A stretch of DNA of 64,000 bases from Berberis thunbergii (taxonomy: Eukaryota > Streptophyta > Magnoliopsida > Ranunculales > Berberidaceae): positions 1 to 64,000 of the forward strand of contig QNQO01006973.1 of NCBI GenBank assembly GCA_003290165.1, read 5' to 3'. The notes under the pieces are model-generated. The model was not told where the DNA came from. It did not search any database and saw only the letters and a program-made list of their open reading frames with translations. Shown here piece after piece: positions 54,044-64,000 of the stretch. A program made the position numbers and the translations under genes. How positions within the stretch are numbered: the stretch's first letter is position 1; each line of letters begins with the position of its first letter.

Positions 54044-55449
54044 TGTGAAGTTAGGGCTAAATTAAAATAATAAGAGGGTTTTGGAAAAAAAAATGTGATG
54101 AAATGAAATGATTGATGAAGGGTTTGGTGGAATGGGTTGATGGAGAGGAATAAATTGAGTCGTAGAACACTTGATTTCATGGTCAAATGAGTGAGAAAGA
54201 GGTGTCAAATGGAGCTAGGGTTCATTGCTTTTCTCTGATGAACTCTTCGTTTGATCCAAATGAGGAAAGAAGATGGGTCTGTTTGCGCAGGCCTTGTTTT
54301 AAAAACATTCAGCGCATAAGTGAGGTCAACTTCACTATCTTCACTTTCAGGGTGAAGCTGACTTTATTAATTTCGTTCTTCCTTTTTCTAAACAAAGTTC
54401 AATTCTCCAATCAAACATTACTTCTTTGCAATTCTCGATCGTTTGTCTACGAACATTCACATGAATGTCCATTGAAATTCTTCTTCAATTTCTTGATGTT
54501 GCATTGACTTCTGAGTTGCAATCCTCACCGTCCATTCATACGTTTCTTATTCGATGATGAGTAGGGACAGATCATTCAAGTATATTATATTCAATACTTA
54601 GCTAGACTGAGAGGTTAATTTTGGATATTTCAAGATATTTCTTCTTACATTAAGCACATAGAAAAATCCAAAAGGTTTTCGAAATTCATTTTAAAATCAA
54701 TTAAGATTACTTTAAAATGAGTTTCACAAATAAATTTTCATTAATATCCAAATGTCCCATAAAGACATTTCAACATAATATTTCAATTTATTTATAAAAA
54801 TCACAATAAAGTACGTGAAAAACATTTTTGAAAAAATCTTTTCGAAATAGCTGTCGAACCATACAAGAGATAAACCATGAAGCACATATGGTTGCCTACA
54901 TATCTTTTTTAAGTAATCAGACTTTTCGTAGTTCGATCAAGTGACATCTAGCTAAAAAAACAACTAGAAGCCACAACACATAAGAACCAAAAGGAAATAT
55001 GCAAGGATAACTAATCAGTTATCTCTACCAATAATATGATTATGGAAGCATATGAGAGAGATATATGTAAAAATCAGTTAGAATTTACCTTTTCCCCTTT
55101 TTGCATGAGATCCTTGAGTACATCTGAGCTTATTCACACCGTCTTCTTATTTTGAGACTTTTTTAATTAAAAATTTTAATCAGAGCGAGAACCTTCTTCA
55201 TTTTCAATTGATTCCAAAGTGAGGTGACAAACCAACACTTTTTTATCGTTGAGTCTTCTCATTTGAGCTCCGTTGTGCAATTCGCTGTGGAGAAGCATAC
55301 TAATATCTCGGTGGTTCACTTCTCATAGCCCTTGTTTGATTGTTCCTATAAGATTCAACAAAGTGAGAAACACATCCTTAATGAACACAAGTAAATTCAC
55401 TATGTCTATAAATTGTAACTATTCATTTAGAAAACTTCCTTTAGTTCCT
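54044..55449. other. Intergenic, no recognised gene
   Basis: Short open stretches occur (for example 54187-54507 plus), but none has recognisable domains. 55100-55450 minus could be further decayed copia sequence continuing the gag relic. Confidence 0.35.
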
Positions 55450-56276
55450 TGTCAGAACTGAAATTTTTCTTGCACTTGTTGATGTTGAGGCATTTTTACT
55501 TGAGTTGATCTCTGATATAGGACTACCTTTGGAGAGCTAGAGGTTCCGTTAGTCGAATCTTTGACAACCTTCGTTGTGGATGGAATTGAGCTAGGATTAT
55601 ATCCAAATCCTTTCTTACTCCTTTGGGTAAAACTCAACATTCTGTCGATTTTCTTAGACCAAAATTTGATGCTTGAAGCTTTGAACTTTGATTTTGAACT
55701 CTTTTGGATATGTTTCAAACTTCCCCTCGAAGTCCAGTTTCTTCTCTACAAGACTAGAAATTCTTATCTAGAAATTCTATCTTGTTGATAAGTTCAGTCT
55801 TTTCAGATGCCCATTGATCTTTTTCATGTCAAAACTTATACTCTAATAAGTTTGAGTTAGGCACAGTTGTTGAAAGGCTCAGAATTGTAGACTCTAGTTG
55901 AGCTTTCTCCTTCAAATTGTCTAGGCATTCCATAATTTTTGTAATGCCCTTCTAAGGGAAGCCTTGCATCAGTACTTGACTGTTGATACTCCATGGTATT
56001 CACTTGTGTAGAAAAATGAGTTAGAATCCGTATCTGAGACTTCATTATGATCATCTTCTTGACCCTTAACCATAAATTTCTTACAAGATTGTTTCGAATC
56101 AGATGAGGAGTCACACTCTAAGAATGAAGTATCCCACTCATTAGTCATGTTCATAGCTTTGTTCTTCTCTGATCTGTAGGGCATATTATTGACAAGTTTC
56201 CAAATCCGCCGCACCTATAACGTTTAATATTCTTCTTTGAATCATTCTTTCTAAAAGAAAATGTTTCCTTCTTGTC

Positions 56277-56712
56277 TAGGGCTGAAAATCGAACCGTCGG
56301 TTCGGTTTTTCACCTAAACCGTGAACCGAACTGATTTAGGTCGATTTTAAAATTTTCAAACCGAAACCGAACCGACCATTAACAAAACCGATCCGAAACC
56401 GAACCGATTCTAATTTATGCAAACCGTAACCGAACCGACTAAAATCGAACCAAAACCGAAATAAAACCGAACCGAACCGAATATTTAAACATATTATATT
56501 ATTTATATATAAATATATATTATTTATATATAAAATATATTATTTTATATATATATTCGGTCGGTTCGGTTTGGTCGGTTAAAATCACATAGAAACCAAA
56601 AACCGAACCGACCACTTCGGTTTTGCATTTTTTAAAACCGAAACCGATCTGAACCGAATTTAAACCGAACCATTCGGTTCGGTCGATTTGATCAGATTTT
56701 TGTTCAACCCTA
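56277..56712. mobile_element. Small hAT element, 436 bp, same family as 37348-37730
   Basis: Ends TAGGGCTGAAAATCGAACCG and, inverted, TAGGGTTGAACAAAAATCTG. A perfect 8-bp target duplication TTCTTGTC lies at 56269-56276 and 56713-56720. It is rich in AACCGAACCG/CGGTTCGGTT words around a TATATA core. It lies inside the copia-3 gag. Confidence 0.92.
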
Positions 56713-56859
56713 TTCTTGTCAAACTTTCTGTTGCTGCTGGATAATTTCTATAGCCTATCTTCTCTGTTGTTTGACGTTGATACATTTGCCACATCTTTCT
56801 AACCATTAATGTTGAGAGCTCTTCCATGTTCTCCATTGGTCCATCTTCAAAATGCTCTG

Positions 56860-56860
<1 letters not shown>

Positions 56861-56914
<54 letters not shown>

Positions 56915-56946
56915 TTTATTTTTATTTATTTATTTATTTATTTATT
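56861..56946. repeat. (ATT)n / (ATTT)n microsatellite
   Basis: About 17 ATT units followed by ATTTTT and ATTT units. It lies within the copia-3 gag relic next to the hAT element. Confidence 0.95.
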
Positions 56947-57151
56947 TTCAGGTTTTGGCTCTCGAATCTGACATCTCAAGTCAAAGTTCTTGAGATTTCC
57001 AATCGGCTCTTGAAGATTGATTTCTGACATATTCTTGTTGTTATCCTCGATTACATAAAATTTTGCATCGTACTTTGGAATCATATATCTCATAATCTTC
57101 TTAATAATTTGGGGTGTCAGGCAACATATCTCCGAGACCTTCCATGGTGTT

Positions 57152-59967
57152 TGTAATAACCCTATAATATGGCATTTATAATGTGTTATGGTGTTATTTA
57201 TTTGGTATTAGGTTATAAATAAATAACTAAAAATAGGGGTAAAAATATTATTTTATTTTAAACCCTAATCTATTAGGGTTTACCTTTTTAAGGTTTAAAT
57301 TAGGGGTTGATTCATTCTCCAGCCATACAAAGTTTGTAAAAAAAAAAAGAAAAAAAAGGAACTGAAGAATACGAAGAAGGGAAAGAAAAATGAGAGGAAA
57401 CATGTGAGTCTTCGTCCATTCTCTATATGAGTTCCTCTTCTTTATCAATCATTCAATTATCTCATCTATGTACCTTCTTTTCTTCTACATTGTTGTTGTC
57501 ATTCTTCTTCCGGTCTTCCCCATCATTATCATTATCTTATTATTAAATATTATCTCCTTCACTAACTTATGTGTCAATATTCTTGAACACTTCGGACATC
57601 TCAACATCATTATTCCCCCTATATAATCCTTCAATGGTGGTATAGTTTAATGTTTTGGGTTTAAGTTGGTTTTACTTTCTGGTTGGATTTGAATTCCAAT
57701 GTTTCTTTTTCCCTATAACCCGTTGGTCGGGTTTGCAGGTTTGAACTCAATTTCCTTCTTGTTTGTTTCTTTGGAGGTTTTATTTTAACTCTTGTAGGTG
57801 GGTATATAGTATGTTGCCTTGGTCCATCTCTCCCCTGCTGACCTTACCACTGTGCCACCAAGACAACTATGTTCATGATGAAATATCAAAATCTCATAAA
57901 CCGCCCACCTTTTTCTATCTTATTAATACAAATCTTTTCCTTCCACGTATGGTGGTTAAATAAATAAATAAAGAGATGTTTTCTATCCTTTCTTTATTTA
58001 ACTACTAATGTAGGTGTAGATCAAAGTATCAATACCCTTTTAGTATAAAAAAGGAAATCAAGTTTTTAGTTAACTCTTATACATCTCTATCTTTGTAGGT
58101 ATGAGTGCCCCATCACATGTCATAGGATTTACCTAACTCTTGTATATAGTGAAGTTTTTAGCTAACTCTTATATTGAAGATAATATATTGTTATATATAA
58201 TGTTTATTTAAAGCCATCCCATATAGCTACAGAAGAATACTTTATCATGCTCAATAGAACTAGTACTCGTGGAGGAATCAGAAAGAGTGAGAAATGATTT
58301 CCTTGTTTTTTTTTTTCCAAAATTATTATACATATATGATATCTATTCTCTCTTTTACGAATTGGATTACGACCTATCACTCAAACCCTTTTTGCATGGA
58401 CACAATATCCCCTTATATATATATATTGTGTAGTGTTTTTTCTCATCAAAGTTCACCCCTCATAAGAGCATGATAAAGGAATTAAAAAAACAAAGGAAGT
58501 TTTCTTCTATATATAACACCCCAATTGAAGTATATAAATTGGAGCTATTAGTGACATCCCATAACACCTACAACTATGCATTTTGCACTATGAACTATTA
58601 ATCATATGAAGAGAAACATATTCAATGATGTGTGGGATGGTATGAAAGTGGGGAGGGATTCTCTTCAGATAAATTTCGATGATGGGGTTTATGTGTATGT
58701 TGAATGCACCATATCTTGGAATGAATTCGTTTATGATTGACAAAGTGTCATTGTATAAGAGCTTTGAGATATCACGATAAGCAATATGAATAATCTTGAT
58801 GTTCAAAACTTGAAATCACCTTGAATTGTATCCTTAGAACTACCACATCTCTTGTTTATGTTTTTCCCTCTTCTATAGAAAAATTAAATAACTTTCGGGT
58901 TGGTTCTGTGGAGTAAAGCACACATTTCTTATAGAGAAAATAAGTAACTTTTGGGTTGGTCTTGCAAAAAGGTGTTTTTTTTGGCCTAAATGAGGCTTGA
59001 TTATTATCTGTAAAAATGTGATATGACTTATGCGCATTGTTAGCCCAATAGTGACTTTATGGTACTCATATAGTTAGGAGTATCCGGGGATGCATGCTTG
59101 TGTGTGATTTTCCCACTTAGGCATGGATGACGGAGAAGTTTTCCTTTATATGAGAGAGACATACGAACATGTATGTTCAGTACAGAGGTGGTGCGAATGT
59201 AGTATAGTCTAAGGTGATCAATTCTATATTACTGAAACTGAATAATGTTATTTAAAAACACTAATATATGGATCAAACTGACCTAACTGATGAATTTTAG
59301 TTTCATTCGGATATTGCAATTATTGTCTTCTAATCATTCAGTACAGGATTACAAGTCGACTAACATTTTTGCAAGTCAGACTTGCTTAGACATCCGCCTC
59401 ATGGAAGAACTACATGTTTTGGGTTGGTTGTTTTCGATTGTATTTTATTCCTTTCATTCCATGGTGTTTTATTGATTTTTATACTAGCTTAATTGTTGAC
59501 CAAGTGTGTTTGGCTTCTTATGTACATTCTTCGGGGAATATAGCCGAGTAGTCTTTTTCAAGATTAGTAGTTCAAGGTAAGATTAGAGAAGTTCGTTTCA
59601 TACGGATGAACCTTCCTGGGGAGTTGCACGCTATTCCAAGAGTCTAAGTTCTTTTGTTTGCTAGGTGACAATTTATTTTATTGTAATAAAACTATTAATT
59701 GCATATTTAATTTTGGGAGAGTTATGCATGTTTAGCTGAACTTGTTAGAGTTGACTCTACTAGATTGTAATATTAGTATCCTCCATTTTGATGGACTATT
59801 TAGAATAATTATTATATTTCTCTATTCTGGTAAATTGTGCATTTGATGATTTTTCATGGATGCCAATTGTTACTTTTTGTGAATAGATTTCATGTCCAGA
59901 ATTTAGGGGAAATGGATAATCTTAGGTGGATATTAAGATTTTTTTTCTCAAAAATTGGGGCGTGATA
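57152..59967. mobile_element. Solo LTR (2.8 kb), probably chromovirus-type gypsy
   Basis: Starts TGTAATAACCCTA and ends GGGGCGTGATA, resembling the TGTAACACCCC...GGGGTGTTACA termini of Del/Tekay-type gypsy LTRs, with the final CA mutated. Flanked by a perfect GTGTT duplication (57147-57151 and 59968-59972). No coding domain and no second LTR copy occur inside, so it is best read as a solo LTR left after LTR-LTR recombination, or as a non-coding LTR-type element. The copia gag resumes on both sides. Confidence 0.75.
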
Positions 59968-60430
59968 GTGTTGCCAATCTCCTTTATTTTGTCCCAAATT
60001 TGGGTGGATGACTATCTTTCATCCATGCGAAGAATCTCTAGAATGGTGCGTGGCAACTGAAACTTAGAATCCTTGAGTTGTCCGTTGCCTTCGTTGTTGG
60101 ACGTCAGAATATCCCATGCTTCCTTAAAAGTCATGCAATTCATGATATATTTGAAAATCTCATTACTCGCTGAACTGGTGATTACGCTTAAACCTTTTGC
60201 ATTCGCCTGAGCTTCGGTTTTGTTTGTAGTACGCAATCTGCATAGGCTTTGACAATAGTAGTTGTCTTACCATATTTTGTGGTCGTGATGGTAGGTTTCT
60301 TGTACCCATCAACAACCATTAGCCACATAAGTTCATCCATAGCCATCAAGTGAGTTCTCATCTTGTTTTTCCAAAACTAAAATTATCATTATTTAAAATC
60401 ATTTTGCTAGACAAGATATGAAAATGCTCA

Positions 60431-60903
60431 TCCTTGATGTTTTTCATGATGTTAAACCCTTTGTGAGTAACTTGGTCTTGATACCAAATGAAAGTGCACT
60501 GGTAACTTGGTCCTGATACTAAATGAAAGTGCAATGATAACTCTAAAGTACCAATCACGGGTACTGTAACATATGAGAGCCATGTTTACTTGGGTGGTGT
60601 GTTGCATGTATGGCTCTTAAGATATGAGCTTGTATTTATACCTATTTGACCATGTGTCTATGTTTATGATCTCCGCGATAGTGATAGGGCTAAATCTAGC
60701 CAAATTTGCTAGGGGGAAGGTAGCCTCGACTAGACTCCATCATGTCTTGGGCAATGTCGACATATCAGGTCAGGAATGTGCAAAATATGATCATTCACCC
60801 CCTTGGTGTTTCGATTGTTGGATCAGGATATCAAAGATTCCTAACATGATATCCACTTTCCTATCAAAGAGACACGGGGCATGTTCTAGTTGGACGGAGT
60901 AAA
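60431..60903 (-). repeat. Copia-3 primer-site duplication and probable 5' LTR
   Basis: The minus strand carries TTTGGTATCAAGACCAAGTT and, ~35 bp away, TTAGTATCAGGACCAAGTT. Each resembles the Met-tRNA primer site (TGGTATCA...). The stretch to about 60900 (TATTTATACC at about 60634 could hold a TATA box in reverse) is the likely 5' LTR. No partner LTR is in the window, so the ends are uncertain. Confidence 0.5.
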
Positions 60904-61440
60904 ACCATCGTTGCGGTTATATATGAAGAGTCGCTTTGGTTTCCCATAGATTCATTGCTAGCGGCTCTTTCCGGATGAATTTTACAAGCAAATTGTGGGG
61001 TAACGCCCTTCGGGAAGTTAACTCGTGACCCCATCCCGAGCAGGGAGGACGTGCAGAGAGAGCTTAGCCAAGCCCGAGGTGGGGGCGTGTATCTAGACAC
61101 ACAGAGCGAGTTTCGAGGCATTCATTGCACGAGTTCAGTTTCTTAATATCAGGAACAAGAGGGCATTAAGGCGTGTTGATCTTGAACTAAAATCTGTTCA
61201 TGATGCCGACAAAGAGAAGGTCTCTATTGTCTACCTGATTAAGAAGAAGGGTAAAGCTGCGACTATCCATAAACAGAGGTCGGGAGTCCAGGAAGGTCCT
61301 AGTAATCAGGCATACACTTGGGAGTTTGCAGCGAGCTAACAGAGAAGTTGGCTTCTCTCGAGGATGAAGAAAAGGAGGATGAGGAAGAAGAAGAATACGA
61401 GGAAGGTACTTCTTCAAGTTCTGGTTCATCATATAATTCT
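60904..61440 (+). other. Unassigned coding-like stretch
   Basis: Plus-strand reading gives IVAVIYEESLWFPIDSLLAA, stop, then LTRDPIPSREDVQRELSQAR, then in another frame FLNIRNKRALRRVDLELKSV, HDADKEKVSIVYLIKKKGKA. An acidic Glu/Asp-rich run lies at 61350-61410. The composition is protein-like, but I cannot assign a family. It may be a further captured or decayed host gene. Confidence 0.3.
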
Positions 61441-61625
61441 TGTCAATTAGGGTGTGTTTGGTTGCATGGAATCCTAATGTGGGAATTGGAATCCCATCCC
61501 ATGGCATCTCAATGTCATGGCATCCCATGCCATGGACTTGACCAACTTTGATGTTTGGTTATCCATGGGAATTTGATTCAAATTCCTATTGTGAGTATTT
61601 GGTTGCTCAAAACTAATCATGGAAA
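61441..61625. repeat. CCATGG/GGAATT-rich MITE-like segment
   Basis: Begins GGGTGTGTTTGGTTGCATGG, a sequence style common at the ends of plant MITEs. It holds nested palindromes around CCCATGGCATCTCAATG and CATCCCATGCCATGG. A matching right end was not located. Confidence 0.4.
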
Positions 61626-61666
61626 TTTTTTTAATTTTATTTTTTTTTCATTTTGAAGATTCCACA

Positions 61667-61806
61667 ATTCTACTTTTGAGAGCTACTATTGTGCTCGGTC
61701 GCCATAAGGGACGATCCACTTGCCTCGAGATGCGAATTATTTCACATCTCGAGGCAGATGGACGGTCCCTAATGGCGACCGGGCACAACCCCGGGCACTT
61801 TAGAAT
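61667..61806. mobile_element. Hairpin element H4 (140 bp)
   Basis: Ends ATTCTA...TAGAAT. Arms TGTGCTCGGTCGCCATAAGG, GACGATCCACTTGCCTCGAG, ATG, with their complements after a 12-bp AT-rich loop. The centre GACNRTCCAYYTGCCTCGAGAT aligns with the centres of H1-H3, while the GGTCGCC-containing outer arms are unique to this copy. Confidence 0.88.
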
Positions 61807-62166
61807 TTTCCTCTACTTTTATATATAAACTAGAATATGGTTTTGATTTTGCTTCTGCAAAACATCCTTACAGCATAATTTTAAACTCGACGTCTGCTTA
61901 AATCTTTCAATGAGAAATCAACGTTCAATACTGGTATTCAGAATTCTAATAAAAAAAATTTAGCAATATATATTTTGACTAAAATTTTCAAAATGAAATC
62001 ATGTTTACTGCATAAACATAACAAGTCCTAAGCCACATACTCCCAAACACCAATTAAAGAAAATTCAAACTTTCTAATTCCTTGATTACTAATCAAAACA
62101 CATAAAAAAGATTAAAGACAATAAGCCAATTACTTTTGCTCCAAACTAATTATCCTCCAACTTTGC
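61807..62166. other. AT-rich intergenic stretch
   Basis: No element ends or exons were recognised before the Myb/SANT-like remnant. Confidence 0.4.
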
Positions 62167-62548
62167 AAGAACCCAACTCTCCCTTGTTTTTTCGGTCAAT
62201 CCTAAAAAGAAAGTACCAAGTTCTACGTTCCCATTGAATTTTTTCATGATTTTTAAAATTTAACGTTCGGTAAGTCCAAGAACCGCTCTTATAACCTTCT
62301 CAACTTCTTGCCAAGGGAAGGTTTCCAATCATATAGGCATAGCACTCGTTTGCTCAAATGCCTTGCATATACTCGATATGGCCTTAGCAAACTCGGGATC
62401 ATCATTGTCACACGTTCGCTTGCGTTTGCGAGACGATGAAGTAGAACCCGAGGCAACATCTTCCCTGTCTCCAGTGTCTGTATGGACACTTTCACTTGCT
62501 TCAACCATGGGTACATTGTCATCATCTCGACTTGCTATACAGCGATCG
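62167..62548 (-). pseudogene. Myb/SANT-like gene remnant, C-terminal part
   Basis: Minus strand from the hAT border: RCIASRDDDNVPMVEASESV, HTDTGDREDVASGSTSSSRK, RKRTCDNDDPEFAKAISSIC, KAFEQTSAMPI, stop, then LETFPWQEVEKVIRAVLGLT. A Ser-rich, basic RKRKR patch and acidic DDPEF are typical of the C-terminal half of plant Myb/SANT-like proteins of the kind associated with PIF/Harbinger transposons. Whether the stop at 62329 is the natural end or a lesion is unclear. Confidence 0.5.
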
Positions 62549-63876
62549 TAGGGATGGCAGTGGGGCGGATTTTTACGGATATACGCCTCACCCAATCCGT
62601 ATGGGGCAGATTTGGATATGGCTAAATGGGTTTTGGGGCGGATACGGATATTCAAATAAAATCTGTCGAATATTCGGGGCGGATACGGATTTAGCCATAT
62701 CCGCCCCACGGATATCCGTTTAGGTATTGATATTACAAAAGTACCCTTAACCTTTTTATAAAAAAAAAAAAAACCATATCCAGCTCACTTTTTTTTTCTT
62801 TACAAAAAAAACCTTTTACAAAAGTACCCCACGGATTCACCTAATCACCTCTCTCTCACTTTTTCTTCTTTTTTTCTCTCTCTCGGATCAGACTCTGTTC
62901 TCTCTTCATGTTTTTGAGAAAACAGAAACTCTTCATTTTTTATCAGAGATTGTGAACTCTGTTCCTTCTTCTTCATTTTTTCTCAGAGAATCAGAAGAAG
63001 CCAAAGGTTCAAATAGAAGAACTGAAGAAGCCATCCTCTGCTATTCATGCTCTGCTCCGCCAGATGAAGCCAAAGGTCCAAATAGAAGAACCGAAGAACC
63101 ACCATCTCATCGGTTCATCCTCTGCTTTGCCGCATCGTTCCTTCTTCTTCTTGAAAAAAAATCGATCTAAAGAATCAGATCCGAGATCTGAGTATCTCAG
63201 ATCTAAGATCTCAAATCTGATATCTCAGATCAAAGTTCTTGATCAGATCAAAGTTCTCAGATCGAGATCGAGATCTGATATCTGAGATCTCAGATCCAGA
63301 TCAAAGTTCTCAGATCGAGATCTGATATCTGAGATCTCAGATCCAGATCTGAGAACTTTGATCAAATCTCAGATCCAAAGATCAGGTTTAGTTTTTATTT
63401 TTTTTGTAATTCAAATATATCAGATCAGGTTTATTTTTTTTTATTTTTGTAATTTTGTTATCCAAATATCTCAGGTATTTTTTTTTTGTAATACAAAGAT
63501 CTCAGGTTTTTTTTTTGGTATGGTTTTCTAACTCGTGTTGATCAGGTATTGATGTTGAGTTGTTATAATTCTTGTTTGGATTCTTACGGGTGTTAGAAAA
63601 GATGGATGAAGTATTTTTATTTTACTGATGAATGGTCTTTTACTGATCTTTGTTATAATTTTTGTATGGATTAATCTGTGTAAGATGGACAGTCTGGTGT
63701 TAGAGAACAAGAAAATTTTAACGGATATTTGGGCGGGGCGGATATTCGCCAATCCGTACGGTGCGGTGGTGGTTTTTAAATAAAATTACAAACGGATTGG
63801 CGGGGATCCGCTATTTCTGACGGGGCGGGGGTGGATTTGCTCAAATCCGCCCCAATCCGCCCCGTTGCCATCCCTG
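62549..63876. mobile_element. hAT element, 1,328 bp, inserted in a gene
   Basis: Ends TAGGGATGGCAGTGGGGCGG and, inverted, CAGGGATGGCAACGGGGCGG. A perfect 8-bp duplication AGCGATCG lies at 62541-62548 and 63877-63884. Subterminal arrays consist of GGATACGGAT, GGGGCGGAT and ATCCGCCCC words in both orientations. No transposase. It contains a tandem pair (AAGCCAAAGGTTCAAATAGA / AAGCCAAAGGTCCAAATAGA, about 63000 and 63067) and a GATC-rich palindromic run. Confidence 0.92.
63178..63385. repeat. GATC-rich palindromic low-complexity run
   Basis: Built almost entirely from AGATCTGAGATCTCAGATC-like words: many overlapping short palindromes (AGATCT, TGATCA, GATATC) and a larger inverted pair centred near 63320. 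Located in the middle of the hAT element. Confidence 0.85.
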
Positions 63877-64000
63877 AGCGATCGCCAGTTGCTTGATCAT
63901 TTTCTATGATGATTGCAAGGTCGCATAGTATGGAAAGATTTTGCCACGAACTTTATTTGTTTCCTTGTGTGTCTAAACAATGTTAAGAAATATAATTGAG
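63877..64000 (-). pseudogene. Myb/SANT-like gene remnant, upstream part (runs off the window)
   Basis: The minus strand reads, up to the hAT border, SSWQNLSILCDLAIIIENDQ, ATGDR. It connects in frame through the duplicated 8 bp to RCIASRDDDN on the other side. The 'LxxILCDLAxIIExDxATG' pattern is characteristic of the end of Myb/SANT-like (Harbinger-associated) DNA-binding domains. A TAA lies just upstream of SSW, so the gene was probably defective or has an intron border there. The start lies beyond the window. Confidence 0.5.

Larger units (their letters stand above)
55450..60430 (-). pseudogene. Copia-3 gag relic, split by a solo LTR and a hAT element
   Basis: Minus strand, right to left. 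KMRTHLMAMDELMWLMVVDG (about 60360-60300). An open UBN2-type segment 60236-60012 (NEIFKYIMNCMTFKEAWDIL, VKDSKFQ-like). Then, beyond the solo LTR (57152-59967), IKKIMRYMIPKYDAKFYVIE, DNNKNMSEINLQEPIGNLKN and FDLRCQIREPKPENK (about 57100-56950). Then, beyond the microsatellite and the hAT element, a degenerate zinc knuckle RCGGFGNLSIIC (about 56215) and Ser/Asp-rich gag C-terminal sequence to 55450. This is a copia gag of the UBN2 plus CCHC type. No integrase or RT was recognised. Confidence 0.8.

Noticed and set aside
57255..57300. AAACCCTAATCTATTAGGGTTTA resembles telomeric repeat
   Set aside because: Only isolated CCCTAA/TTAGGG words as an inverted pair within the solo LTR; no tandem telomeric array.

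Overview
This window is plant nuclear DNA, most likely from a eudicot. It is a transposon graveyard: AT-rich, with plant Ty3/gypsy and Ty1/copia retrotransposons, an RNase H-type L1 LINE, a tRNA-derived SINE, hAT, CACTA and foldback DNA elements, and plant host-gene exons with GT/AG introns. I see no intact host gene, no rRNA or tRNA gene and no CRISPR array. Bacterial concepts (operons, RBS) do not apply.

Layout. 1-3,082 is low-information DNA with a small MITE and one hAT element with an 8-bp target duplication. 3,083-25,830 is one minus-strand Ty3/gypsy element (Gypsy-1), bounded by ~600-bp LTRs and a perfect ACTAT duplication, swollen to 22.7 kb by nested insertions: a decayed copia (about 4.26-6.4 kb), an LTR-leader-like block (6.4-8.05 kb), an internally deleted second gypsy (Gypsy-2, 9,253-12,461) and a 6.7-kb CACTA-type element (CACTA-1, 15,231-21,908) sitting inside one tyrosine codon of the reverse transcriptase. 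CACTA-1 is the most interesting object. It carries, all on the minus strand, exon 1 of a mitochondrial pyruvate dehydrogenase kinase, four exons of a SEN1-type helicase, and exons 1 (partial) to 6 of a PISTILLATA/GLOBOSA MADS-box gene, with a SINE in the last PISTILLATA intron.

25.8-31.1 kb holds three elements with long terminal inverted repeats. Two long hairpins lie in 28.9-31.1 kb; with two more at 39.7 and 61.7 kb they form a family with conserved ends and centre but different arms. 31.5-33.3 kb is a 5'-truncated LINE, followed by a broken AP2/ERF fragment, a gypsy gag relic, an unidentified coding-like fragment and two tandem arrays (35.2-36.9 kb). 37.3-41.6 kb has a small hAT element, a hairpin and a 323-bp tandem duplication.

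41,881-46,801 is a second CACTA element (CACTA-2) with captured exons of a class XI myosin and an organellar presequence protease. 47,481-53,878 is a complete, young copia (Copia-2) with near-identical LTRs and an ACTTC duplication, inserted in a minus-strand reading frame I cannot name. 55.4-60.9 kb is a third copia gag relic, split by a 2.8-kb solo LTR and a hAT element. 62.2-64 kb is a minus-strand Myb/SANT-like gene remnant split by a 1.3-kb hAT element with a perfect 8-bp duplication.

The parts do not form a pathway. The biology is transposition: nested insertion, gene-fragment capture by CACTA elements, LTR recombination and deletion. All family names rest on reading motifs by eye; no database search was run.
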